A stretch of 64,000 nt of DNA from Onchocerca lupi (lineage: Eukaryota; Nematoda; Chromadorea; Rhabditida; Onchocercidae): positions 93,397 through 157,396 of the forward strand of contig JAOVVO010000113.1 of assembly GCA_028564675.1 (NCBI GenBank). Direction: 5' to 3'. A program made the position numbers and the translations under genes. Shown here one piece after another: positions 36,401-48,244 of the stretch; the first letter of the stretch is position 1; each line of letters opens with the position of its first letter. The notes under the pieces are model-generated. The model ran no database searches and was not told where the DNA came from. It worked only from the letters and a program-made list of their open reading frames with translations.

Positions 36401-36799
36401 AAATGATTGTCCATCTGTTCATGCCATTCATGTTTGAGCCATTCATAAGAATGACCTTTGAACCATAGTCGAATTATCTGCCCATAAAAAAAAAAAAATA
36501 AGAAGATGAGGAATGAGGAAGGAGACAGATGAGATGTCATGATAACTGTCCCCCTCTTCCCCCCCCCCCGCCATCATCTACTGCAACCTTTTTTCTTTCC
36601 ATGATTATTATTACCTTCTTTTTTCATCATTGATTTCAATCGAGCTAAATTTTCTCCTTCTTTTTTTTTTTGCTATCTTTTTGTGTCATTTCATTTCATT
36701 CGAAATTTTTCAATTTTTATCTCTTTAAAAAGATCATTAATCATCTCATCGTTTCATGCCATCTGTTAATGACATTAATTTGTGGTGGTGCAAAGAAAT

Positions 36800-37013
36800 T
36801 CAAAAAAAAAAAAAAAAATACATCCATTTCTGATGAAATTTCCTTCGAATTCTAATTTTTATTTGAATTTGAACTACAAAAATTTCTGTTTCATATTAAG
36901 TGCAGAAAAAAAATCCATTCATTTCTGATAAAAAAAAAAAATTTTTCTTCGAATTTTTAATATTTATTTGAATTTGTACTATCAAAATTTCTATTTCATA
37001 TTAAGTACAAATT
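36800..37013. repeat. Imperfect tandem duplication of about 105 bp
   Basis: Copy 1 runs from an A tract at 36800 through atccatttctgat to tttcatattaagtgcag near 36905. Copy 2 repeats the order (A tract, atttctgat, tttatttgaattt, tttcatattaagtaca) to 37013. Confidence 0.75.
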
Positions 37014-38176
37014 TTTTCTTTTTTTTTTTGAAATTTTAAAAAACAAAAATAAGTGTAAAATTTGCAAGTTTCAATTGATTTTTATCAATTCTATACAAAT
37101 AAAAAAAAAAAAAAAATCGAAACTTCTCTCGAATTTTTGCAATTTATTTAATTTTTAATTATCGAAATTTTTCAATAACCCTACTAGAATATTCACATTC
37201 AATTGTTAAATTTCGTAAAGAAAAAGAAGCAAAAAGTTTTTTGCACATCTTGCAATTTTTATTAAATTGAACTTATTTTGAATAAATAAAATTGTTCAAC
37301 TTTTTATTGCAAAACTTAATTTTTAATTGTCTAAAACTTTTTCAACAATCTTACTTAATTCGAAATTCATATTTTCTTGAAATCGTAGAAAAAAAAAAAA
37401 AAAAAAAAACGAAGGAATCTTCTTGTGCAAATTTTGGATGCATTAGTTGAATTGACTAATTTTTAACATTTTTGAATTGAAGAAATAGCAATGAGTCATT
37501 GCTATCTGAATTCGATATCAGTCCATTGCATCTTTTTTGCCATATGGCCATATGACAAAATTGAGCCTCAAGGCTTCTTATGCTATAGTGCCAAGTTTGC
37601 TCTCCAAAAAGGGAATAAATTGAACAAATAGCAGAATTAACTGATTTCCTTTATTCATTTCATTCATTTGTTTGAAATCTTTTATCTAGCAATGACAAAA
37701 CATTCATTTCTTTATAAATCAATTTCAGAAATTTGAAAACGAATAAACGATGGTATTAGTATTTTCTTTTTTTTTTCGAAGAAATTTCTTAGAAATAACA
37801 AATTTAGAATAATTTTTATATATTTTGAAAATTTCCAAATTTCTTCATTATTCTAAAATATTCATTAATTTCTTCGTGTCAAACTTGCAATTGATTTACA
37901 AAAGTAGAAAGTCTCCAAAATTTGCATTTTTCAAAATTAAATCTTGAAAGTTTCCAAAATTTACATTTTTTTTCGAAGTTAGATTCTTAAAATTTGCACT
38001 ATGCTCCCATTTTAAGAATTTTATAAATATTTGTAATTTAAAATTATTAAAATTTTTTAGATTTTATTATTGCACAATGTTATCAGATCATGCCAATTTC
38101 ATCTTACGTAAGAAAAGGATACACAAGATTGTGGATTAAATTCCGGATAAATCGATTGATTCATGAAACGATTTAA

Positions 38177-41100
38177 ATGGTTATCGTTTCAAGTTCAATC
38201 ATTTTATTGTTATTGCTTATCAGCGCTGTTCTGGGTCTTTGTCCGCAGAACTGCAGTTGTGATAATGATTATCAGTTAGCTGTGAATTGTAACAATGTCA
38301 AGTTACGATATCTTCCGCCTTTGCTACATCCCGGTACTCAATCTTTGAAATTAACAAAATGCCAAATTGAACAACTTGATCCTGATGTCATGGAATTATA
38401 TCCAGGTTTGCAAATACTGATTTAAATATTTGATATGACGATTATATGTGGCCTAGCTAAGCTAATTAGGCTAGAATAAATAGAAGTTCGTAAAAATTTA
38501 TAATTTTATGTTTCCATTAATCAGAAATATTTTTAAAATTTCTTTTATCTCAATAATTCCTGATCTGGAATTTAATCCATTTTACAGATATGATACATTT
38601 GGATTTGTCCAGTAATAATATTTCTTCACTTGGAAATAATGTTTTTCGATATCAAGGCAAAATTCGATTTTTGAATTTGAGTAATAATAACTTTTCGAAT
38701 ATATTCCTTAACAGCTTCCAAGGTCTACATAGATTGCAGGTAAATTTTCAGAAAATTATTAGAACTTAGACGTTTCATTCTCACAGGAATTAATCAAGCA
38801 TGGAAATAGATAATAAAATTGCTTATTTCCAGGCTTGCATAATTATCGGTTCATAATTACTGGTTCTTTCCCAAATTTTCTTGGCCAATTTTCCGTAGAA
38901 GCATCGATATTTCGATATTTCGAATTTCTCATCAATAATGCTATATGGAAAAGCTCAGATAGCATTACTGATAAGAAATTCGAAATCTCAGATAACATTA
39001 TTGATAAGAAATTTTTTAATTCGCAATTTTAGTATCTCGATTTATCATCTGCCAGATTGCAAACGATTGAATTGAATGCACTGGGACATTTGGCAGAATT
39101 GCTGGAACTTGACCTATCGCATAATTTACTTCGAAATTTATCATTCGTTACATTCAATGGTCTAAAAAATTTACAAAAATTGAGAGTTGCCAGAAATCAA
39201 ATTGCCTATCTGGATGGACGAATATCCAGAACTTTGCCCAATTTGAGAATTATTGATCTGAGCCAAAATATAATTACAACGGTATGAATTTATTATAATT
39301 TCCAATTTTCATTTTATTTTTATTGATTCCAGTTATTTAGTTTGATTGCTCGCAATTTTATGAATTTTGATAAAAAATATCCGGAAGATGAGGAAGATCT
39401 ATTTTTCCAAATACTGATTAATTAAGAAATTTCTCATAATGGTGCAAATTACGTTAGCCTTGTCATTAGCTTATTCTATATCATGATTCATTAGCTGTTA
39501 TTTTGCTTTTTTTGTTAGTATTACTTGATATTTAATTAATTAACCAATTAGAAAATGTTGTAATTAAGGAATCATCATCGCTAGTACTTAGCGATGTAAT
39601 ATCATCGATGATGATTCCTTAATGAACTAATTAATTAAAAAATGTTATAATTAAAGAATTATAAAAAGATATTACAATCAAAGAATCACAAAGAGATATT
39701 GTAATTAAAGAATCTCAGGAAGCCGTAATATTCAGAATTCTGGATCATAAAAGTGTCCCCTCATTAAAATGTTGACATTTTATTTTAACATTAACGCAGC
39801 AGGCCAAAATTGAATTGTACAACAAAAGAGCAGAAAAAAAAAAATTAGCATTTTTTTCAAATAAATATAAATTCAGTGAGAAATTTCACATAAAATTTTA
39901 TTTATGTATGAACTGTTCAAATTGATAATTTGTCAATATAAAAAAAAAGTCAACTGAATTTCAGATCGCATCTGATACATTTCTTGGATTAAATTTGTTA
40001 ACAACAATCGATCTAGCAGAAAATTTTTTGAAAGAGATTCCAATTTTTGGTCAAAATAATCTTATCAACTTGAAATATTTGAATATGAGTTCTAATAAGG
40101 TAAAGGAATAATATTAAAAAGTTTCTAATTTTCATAATTTTGACAATAATTAGCGATATTGATCTTAATTCTCAATTTTGCTTTTTAATCAAAATTCAAT
40201 TTATATTTCATGCCTATTTAGATAAAACGAATTGAATCGAACAATTTTCGACAATTTATATCCTTATTGGAAATGGATTTAACTAAAAATGAATTTCCCA
40301 TTTTGCCTGTATCAGCATTCGATGGATTATTTCGATTGCAACAACTTAAATTGAATGAACAATTATATCTTAGGGAAATTCAAGTTAGATTCATTATATT
40401 CAAAAAAAGTTTTATAAATATCGAAAAATCGAAGATGTTAAAATTCTGTAAACACTTTTTTTTTTCACTGAATTTTGTATAAATTTTGATGAAAAAGGAA
40501 GAAAGAAATTTAAGTTTTAAAGTTTGTAAGTAAATTTAAAGCACATTTTTGCTTCAGAGTGGTGCATTTGCTGGATTGGCATCACTGGAAGTATTAAATC
40601 TAAGTTGCAGTCACAGTTTAGAATTTATTGATAAAGATGCTTTTGAAGTTAGCCATGCTTTACGCGTTTTTGATGTCAGCTTCTGTGCTTTAAAAACTTT
40701 TCCGCCTACTTTGTTTGATTGGAAAAGGTAAGTTTAATTGTGCAACTTACTATCTCATTGTTGATAATGTAAATATAAATAATTAAACAAAACATAAATT
40801 TATACAAATAATTTTTGTATATATTTTAAATAAATTTATTCAAATAAATTATTATTAGCTCGGAAATAAATTATGCTGAATAATTATTGTTACAGAATTT
40901 CTATAATTGCATATGATAAAATTGCGTATTTTTATATCAATTTACTCTCTTAATGCCTAAGCAAATTCTTTAAATTCGCAGTTAGATTTTGCGACAATAG
41001 CGCTTAATAATTTTGCAACAATTCAACATATATTTCAGAGTGGCCGAATTACATTTGCATGGCAATCCACTTCATTGTAACCATGAATTATTGACTTTTT

Positions 41101-41799
41101 TACCGGATGTTTTACGTTTACGATCCATTCATGATGTTATTTGCGTCACTCCTGATGAATTATATAACATCAGTATTTCATCTTTGGTAAAATTTACATG
41201 TAATCACAAAAAAAAAAAAAAAAAAAAGACAACATATATTATTATTGTTCACTAAAACTGACCGGACTGTTATCTGATTTAACATAAAAATTATTCAAAA
41301 TCTTAAAAAAATTTAAGATGAATTTTTGAAAATTTCATTTTGAAATGAAATGCGAAAAATAAATTTAAGATAAAATTGTAAGATACCAGAAAAAAGGATA
41401 ATTCAAAACATTTCTAAATAATGATTAATGTAAAGAAATCAATTTCAGGATACTGTAGAGGTAACACTAGAAGATGCAAAACGAACACTTATCATACTCT
41501 GTTCCATACTAACTGCTTTAACTGTAATTATCATAATCGTACTAATCAACAAATCAAAATCTTCGATTGTTAAGCAACAATTTTGTCAAAATTTATCCGA
41601 TAGAAGAGAATGCATCTTTCCGGAATATTATAATTCAGTCATCGAATTCAATAATTCTTCAACTTCTAGAAGACAAAATACATTCACCGATTTGCTTCAA
41701 TCTAAAAGTTTCTACGAAAGGATATCAGTAAATGCGGCACTCAATCATGATAATGCTTTACTGGGAGAAACTGATTGTACTTATTTATCTCTGAAGTGA
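38177..41799 (+). CDS. Single-pass membrane protein with extracellular leucine-rich repeats
   Basis: Likely cell-surface recognition or adhesion protein; partner unknown. Exons: 38177-38405, 38588-38739, 39033-39281, 39965-40099, 40222-40383, 40558-40727, 41039-41186, 41449-41799; 531 residues. Signal peptide at about 1-20 (IILLLLLISAVLG). Cys-rich N-cap CPQNCSCDNDYQLAVNC at 22-38. A run of LRRs follows (for example IHLDLSSNNISSLGNNVF, LLELDLSHNLLRNLSF, LRIIDLSQNIITT). The C-cap begins NPLHCNHELLTFLPDVL and includes VICVTPDEL. Membrane segment TLIILCSILTALTVIIIIVL is followed by a cytoplasmic tail of about 90 residues ending TYLSLK. No TIR, kinase or Ig domain. The donor of exon 7 is ambiguous: gtaaaa at 41187 keeps the frame but drops the last Cys of the C-cap, while gtaatc at 41200 would create a stop at the junction. 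Confidence 0.9.
38954..39018. repeat. Imperfect direct repeat of about 34 bp, intronic (LRR gene)
   Basis: Two adjacent copies of ctcagataRcattaYtgata agaaatt in the intron before LRR exon 3. Confidence 0.75.
39563..39623. repeat. 18-bp perfect inverted repeat with nested hairpin, intronic
   Basis: Arms attaaggaatcatcatcg (39563-39580) and cgatgatgattccttaat (39606-39623) flank 25 nt. A competing inner hairpin, catcgcta/gtact/tagcgatg, overlaps the first arm and the loop. It lies in the LRR-gene intron 39282-39964. It could be a hairpin RNA precursor or a remnant of a small inverted-repeat element. Confidence 0.88.
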
Positions 41800-42734
41800 A
41801 TTTTCGCAAATGATCAAGAAATATAGCAAAAATGCTATTGCTAAATTAAAGTATATTAAGGAGAGATATTTTTTGCTGTATTAATTCAATTCAGATTATG
41901 AAAAGAATTATATTAATCACAGAGAAAGAATGAATGATTCCGGAAATTATGTGACTTTGTCATTTAAAAAGAAGTAATATTAAACTAAATATCTATATAA
42001 ATAAAAATGTAAATGTTCGTTGTTTCTAATCTTTAAATCTCCGAAAATTTCCGGAATAGGTGTTTTTATGTAGATATACCTACTATTATGCAAATCTCAC
42101 ATCTTTAACAGGTAAAAGTAAATGAACGAACTGAATCTATTGACTATTCTATTTTTTGCAATAAAATAGGCGTGGTCTTCAGTAGGCAACATTCAGTATT
42201 TCATTAAAAAGGAAGTGAGAGCAAACTGCATGTTATTCGAACTTTTGCACGTTGCTGGCAAGACTGCAGAGTGAACTGCACGTTGTTTAAACTGCACGTT
42301 CATCAATTAAGAAGACAAGGGCTAATACTGACGCGGTTAGAGCGAATAGAGATTGCTAGCACGTGGTGGTCTGGGGAGTGCTGAATTGATTGCAAGATTG
42401 ATAGGGACATAAGATGCATGTATTGCTTTTTCGTTTATTTGTTGCTTTATGAGGAATGTAGTTGCGTCGCAGAGATGTCGAGATATTTTCGTGATAGTGT
42501 GGAATGGAATGTTTCTTCAAGCAATTTATGGATTACCTCTTTGACTTCTAATTTAGGACATCCAGTGAAAGAAATTTTTATTTTATGTAACAGTTAAAAT
42601 TATAGGAGAATATTCACATTAATTAAGAGAAAAATAGAAATTTTAATTAGAAAAACAACAACTAAAACAATGTGGTCATTTCCAAATGATTTGTAAATAA
42701 ATCGGAATTTGATATTTCGATATTTTTCAATATT
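41800..42734. other. Intergenic between convergent LRR and alpha-tubulin genes
   Basis: Holds both 3' UTRs, a Helitron-like repeat (41990-42145) and a flank to about 42500 that is clearly less AT-rich than the window average. That flank has three related words (aactgcatgtt, aactgcacgtt twice) at 42223-42301. No coding frame was recognised. Confidence 0.55.
41990..42145 (+). mobile_element. Dispersed repeat, Helitron-like (copy 2)
   Basis: Starts with tatctatataaataaaaatg and continues through ctccgaaa, aggtgtttttatgtagatat and aacaggtaaaagtaaatg. The same ordered blocks occur on the minus strand at 12133-12390. The start resembles the 5' end of many animal Helitrons. The 3' end is not clear; it may extend into the less AT-rich flank, possibly to about 42360 where gattgctagc occurs. 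Confidence 0.5.
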
Positions 42735-45410
42735 TCAGTATTCTCGACTCTCAAGACCTTCACCGTAGTTGCTCTCATTATTATCGAAACCGACCTGTAA
42801 AAAATAAAATAATAAAGAATAAAGAATGAGAGAAGGAAGAAAATATTATTTTTTGAATAAAAGAATTATATTGGATGTTTAAAAAACTAAACAAACATAT
42901 GTTATTGGCGAAAGAGAAAGAAAGTAAAATTTTACTTCATTTTTGCTAGATTCTAGGAAGAATCATCCTTAATGAATACATAAGTACTGTTGAAATTAAT
43001 TAGCACCCATTAATTAACTCTTCGATAAAAATAGAACTGAGATCAAATTTTTTTCCTTTTTTTTAGCAAAAATAATCATATTGATTATTAATTAATTATG
43101 TTCCACTTTCTTACTATAAAAAAAATCTATGAATATCACGTAACCTCTTCATAATCACGTTCCAAAGCAGCAAGATCTTCACGTGCTTCCGTGAATTCTC
43201 CTTCTTCCATACCTTCTCCAACGTACCAATGTACAAAGGCACGTTTTGCATACATCAAATCGAATTTATAATTTAACCTGGCCCAAGCTTCTGCAATAGC
43301 TGTTGTATTGGCTAATACACTTACAGCACGTGGTACTTGTGCAACATCACCACCTGGAACAACTGTAGGTGGTTGATAATTAATGCCAACCTGAAATGAA
43401 ATATTTTGAGTTTTTGCAAATTTTAAAATTTGGAACAATTCTTGGAATTCAATAAATTTAAAGTTACTATTTTTATTTTTACTACTATTAAAATATTACT
43501 TTGAAACCGGTTGGGCACCAATCAACAAATTTAATCGTACGTTTTGTTTTTATACTAGCAATAGCTGCATTAACATCTTTTGGTACCACATCACCACGAT
43601 ATAAAAGACATACTGCCATATATTTTCCAAGACGTGGATCACACTGTAAATAATAATAATTCATTAATATCAACTTCGTAAAAACTTCTTTTTTTTTTTT
43701 ACAAATTTTTTCACTGAATTTTTTTATTTGAAACTTAATTTCAAAAAATTTTTTTTTTTCATTGATTGATTAAAATTTACCTTAACCATTTGATTAGCTG
43801 GTTCAAAACAAGCATTAGTGATATCCATTACAGATAATGATTCATGATAAGCTTTTTCAGCAGATATTATTGGTGCATAGGTAGCTAATGGAAAATGAAT
43901 CCGTGGATATGGTACTAAATTTGTCTGGAATTCCATCAAATCTACATTTAATGCACCATCAAAACGAAGTGAAGCTGTAATCGAAGAAACAACCTGAAAA
44001 TTTTAATTCTTAAACTTTTTGTTCAGTAATTGATATAATGATAGCTTGGTTTTTGATACGAACAAATTAAATTCCTGTAAATTAAATGATCCATCTGAAT
44101 TAGGGCCATCTAGATCGTTTTTTTTCCAATCAATAAGCCAAGAGAACTGTAAGATTGGTACTATTCCGAAATCATGCCTATCTGAGGGAAGATTCAAAAG
44201 TTATAATAACTTGTGAAATTAGCCGATTGAGATTCGGATATGATGGTCTTTCTATATCCAAATTACGACGACATATATCATAAATTGCTTCATTATCCAC
44301 CATAAATGAGCAATCAGAATGCTCTAAAGTTGTATGTGTCTTTAAGATTGAATTGTATGGTTCTACAACTGCAGTAGAAACTTGTGGTGCTGGATAGATT
44401 GAAAATTCCAGCTTGCTTTTTTTACCATAATCAACCGATAATCGTTCCATTAATAATGAGGTAAAACCAGAACCTGTACCACCACCAAATGAGTGAAATA
44501 TGAGAAAACCTGAAAAAATTTCTTCATCATGAATTACAACATTCGCTTACGATTTCATCATAATTTCATCATAATTGTGAATCCACTTACGATTTCATCA
44601 TAATTTCATCATAATTGTAAATCCACTTACAATTTCATTATAACTTTTAAGTAAAATATTCTAGGAAAAAGTTTTTTTTTAAAATAAGACTTACTCTTTG
44701 AATTATTCATGAGATCATTTTACGATTAATTTTTACGGAATATACCTTGCAAACCGATACAATTTTCAGCAAGTCGTCTAATTCGATCCAAAACAACATC
44801 GATTATTTCTTTACCAACTGTATAATGTCCACGTGCATAGTTATTTGCCGCATCTTCTTGACCGGTAACCAATTGTTCCGGATGAAACAGATGTTTATAT
44901 GGTCCTTTTCGAATCGCATCTAAAATAGGAAAATTGATTGAGTGATTAATTTTATTCCAATAAAAAAATATTTTTGAAATTTTAAGAAATGAATTTTCTA
45001 AAATTTCACAATATATCAGCACAAACGATTCAATCATTACCAATTACGGAAGGTTCAAGATCGATTAAAATAGCTCGTGGAACATGATATCCGGCGCCGG
45101 TTTCTGAGAAGAAAGTTGAAAATGAATCATCAATATATTGCTCATTCCGGATGGACATTTTTCCATCCGGTTGAATTCCATGTTCCAGACAAAACAATTC
45201 CCATGCAGCATTTCCAATTTGTACGCCAGCTTGTCCAACATGAATCGAGATTACTTCACGCTAAGATCAATTTTAATTGATCATTTGAAAATTTTTCGAA
45301 AAAAAATTCATTTTTAAAAAAAAAAAGAACAAAAAAATTCATATTTATAGTTTTCTGCTCGTCTTCCTAGTTTGAATATACCAAAAAATTATTTAAAATG
45401 TAAGTACCAT
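42735..45410 (-). CDS. tba: Alpha-tubulin, divergent isotype
   Basis: Microtubule subunit. Exons 5'-3': 45410-45408 (ATG only), 45260-45041, 44919-44746, 44509-44211, 43993-43781, 43643-43500, 43390-43145, 42794-42735; 452 residues, family-normal. Present: MREVISIHVGQAGVQIGNAC, FHPEQLVTGQEDAANNYARG, the GTP-binding GGGTGSG at 141-147, NEAIYDICRRNLDIERPSYP, and alpha-specific catalytic Glu in NVDLMEFQTNLVPYPR. Odd points: the loop that carries Lys40 in acetylatable isotypes reads KMSIRNEQYIDDSF, so Lys40 is absent. The C-terminal tail (VGFDNNESNYGEGLESREY) is weakly acidic for an alpha-tubulin but keeps a final EY. Several core positions differ from common isotypes (VPRAVSVLANTTA). The start is set by ATG/gtactt spliced to an acceptor exactly before CGTGAAG. 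Confidence 0.96.
44545..44642. repeat. 40-bp tandem repeat, alpha-tubulin intron
   Basis: About 2.4 units of cttacgatttcatcataatt tcatcataattgtgaatcca, in the intron between tubulin exons 3 and 4 (44510-44745). Confidence 0.9.
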
Positions 45411-48244
45411 ATTTTCTCCGGAAGTTCGTTTCGAAACACACACGTAAACACGATAAAGTTCTTAAAGCTTTAAACTTTCTTTAAAGAAACCTGGAAAAAT
45501 TTCATCAAATAAAACTTTGTCTGAATGTTTACGTGGCAAATTTTTCGTATCTGAATGTTTACGTTACAGAATCAAAATATCTTATCAAATTTACTCAAGT
45601 TTATGCCTAAACATTCCCACTTTGATCTATCAAAATATCATTTGATTTGACTTTTATGAGCTCCTAATAATTTCTAATTTAAATGTCATCCCTTTGATAA
45701 GAAAATGATATTTCTCTAATTCCCGATAATTAAATTATCTTATTTCTTTGACAAAATGATTGTCAACAATCCTTACATATCTCATACATTCGGTAAGCAA
45801 TTAAAAATTAGCTGAGAATCACGTCATGAGTACTTTTTAATTAAATTAATCAATTAAGATCACATTTATAAATTCCTTTCATGATTGGGACTTAATTACT
45901 TCATCATCATAGTTAATTTAAATATTCGTAATACTTTTTTTACCTGACTTTTTTTTACCTATTTGTTTATTCTTTTTACCTAATTACTCCTTTTATATTA
46001 TCCAACTATTCGTTAATTCAATTAAAACTCACATATAATATTTCTTATTTTCTATTCAAATTTCATTTCTATTTAACCTAAACTTTAATAATATCATTTC
46101 TATTTTACCTTTCAATAATATCATTTCCAGTTTACCTAAATTTTACCTAAATAACATATTGATAAGATAGAAATTCACAGCTCAACCTTTCGCAGCAAAA
46201 GGATTCCACCACCGAATCCAAATCCGATATGGAAAAATGATGAGCAATTAGTCTATTTATAGTGTTCTCGACAAGACAGACTGTCTTAATATGCAAATTA
46301 ATTATGTGAAATATCGTTATCTTCTATGATTAGTGCATGCAGAATATGGAATATTCATTTATCTTGTTGATAAGTTTATTCACCTTTTGGCATTAGTCTC
46401 TTTGATAAACTGCTTAATTATCAATGAATTTAATTGTCAACAAACGATTCAATGATAATTAATTTTAGCGGAAAGGCAAAAATTCCCGGTTTTGATGGAG
46501 TAATAGTAGCAGCACAGCACGAATTGATTTTAATTTCAATCAGTTTTAATTCTGATCTAAATTTTTCTGTCATGCATAAGTGATTTAAAATAATTTTTGT
46601 AATTAACACAACAACAATGAATCGTTCAAAAATTCTTTATCATCATTTTGAGCAAAAAAAATGAAAAATGAAAAAAAAAAAAAAAACAGATAAAAAATGA
46701 CTGGAATGTCTTTTCATTTAATCAGGCCATAAATTTATGTTTCCTGTGAGTTTTTTTTCTTTTTGTTTTTCGCTTTTTTTTTTTTTTTTTTCAATTTCAA
46801 GTAATAAGGAAGTAAATGGAATAGTATAAATGTGAAGGAAATTTTTCTCGCAATATTGCAAAAAATTTTCCGCATTGTTCTGAAATCCGCAAAAATTTAA
46901 TGGGCTGAAATGAAACTGAAATTTACGACAATAATTTCATAATTTCTGCGAATGAAATTTTAGGTAAACTAACTCACAGGAAAAAAAAAGTGCAATTAAA
47001 TTCATTCAAATTTCATTTTGGAAAAAAAATTCTTTTTTTTTTTCCTATAGAGCATGGCCAAGAAAGACATAAATTAATGATAAATTGCACAAATTATAGG
47101 TAATTTCATGAAAAAAAAAAGTATACAGTGGATAACAATGTACACAATCATCTCGTACTTAACCTTTTGCATATAATATTTAATTATTCACATAAGTAAT
47201 CTCGTTATTTTCTGAAAATAATCGAAAAATTTTCAGAAATAATCAATCAATAATTCGTAAATTAAACATTATATGCAAAAAAAGGTATTAAATTTAACAA
47301 ATTTTGTTGTATTGTTTATTTGTCAAATTAATTAATTCATCAATTTTGTGATGTACATGCACAATCAATCTGAGCGATTAATCATCTTATCAGTTATTCA
47401 TTACAGTAAATTATTATAGCAAAAAAATCGAAAATTTTCAAAAAAAAAATCCAAAAATTACACTATTTGAAAATAGTGATAAAACATTTGCATATAATTT
47501 CTATTTTTGATAAAGATTTTTGTGAATAAACAAATATTTTAAAAAATATTTCTGCTAAATGAAATTTGATTATTTAGCTAAAATCAGAAGTAAATTTCAA
47601 AAATTTTATATTTTATAAAATATATCTATATTGATATGGAAATTAATTTTCGTAATTTTTAATTATTCCTAAGAAAATTTAAAAAATTAAGTGACTTAAG
47701 CTAATACAACAAGATATTGATTTGCATAATACTTTCTATAAAATATAACACAAACTATCAATTAATACAGGATTCAATGAATAATTTATCCAGTTTAGTA
47801 ATTAGCTTTCTGTCATTTTACAATAAAATTTGAAAATAAAATAATTTCAAAATCATATTTTGAAATATTCAAAGGAAAAGTTTTGTACAGAATGAAGATT
47901 AAAATAATAAATTATTCGATAGATAAAAGTATTAATGAAACTATTCGATCAGAAAAATAATTCACTAATTAAACTAACATATCATTTCTAAATCATTTTA
48001 ATGATTACAGCAATTTTTAAAAATTTATTTTCGCAATCTTAAACTAATACAAAATTTGCATTTTCTCTTTTTATTTTTGATGAATGAAAATTTTTCCCAA
48101 AATTTCTCAAAAATTCCTGATTTCACATAAAATATAAAAGAAATTTTTAAATTTAAAACAATTCAAGAGTAATTTTTCATCCCTTATTTAACCTAAATTG
48201 ATAAAATGAAATGAATTAAAAATTCTGTTTTGTATTAATTTTGC
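45411..48244. other. Intergenic upstream of alpha-tubulin, downstream of GALNT
   Basis: 2.8 kb, AT-rich, no coding frame. The part nearest the tubulin start (45580-46420) contains several WGATAA-type words (for example tttgataagaa, ttgataagatag, ttgataagttt). At 46207-46260 a block (accgaatccaaatccgat...) resembles 35994-36045. Confidence 0.5.

Larger units (their letters stand above)
33353..38176. other. 4.8-kb divergent intergenic region (ptr / LRR gene)
   Basis: Very AT-rich with no credible frame; it must hold the promoters of both diverging genes. Contents: the tandem GATA motif (33461-33498), a 13-bp hairpin (35680-35727), a 50-bp block similar to one upstream of alpha-tubulin (35994-36045), a purine block followed by a C11 run (36497-36570), and an imperfect duplication of about 105 bp (36800-37013). 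Confidence 0.6.

Noticed and set aside
42223..42301. Repeated aactgcacgtt words considered as a CRISPR-like array
   Set aside because: Only three irregularly spaced short words in a eukaryotic intergenic region.
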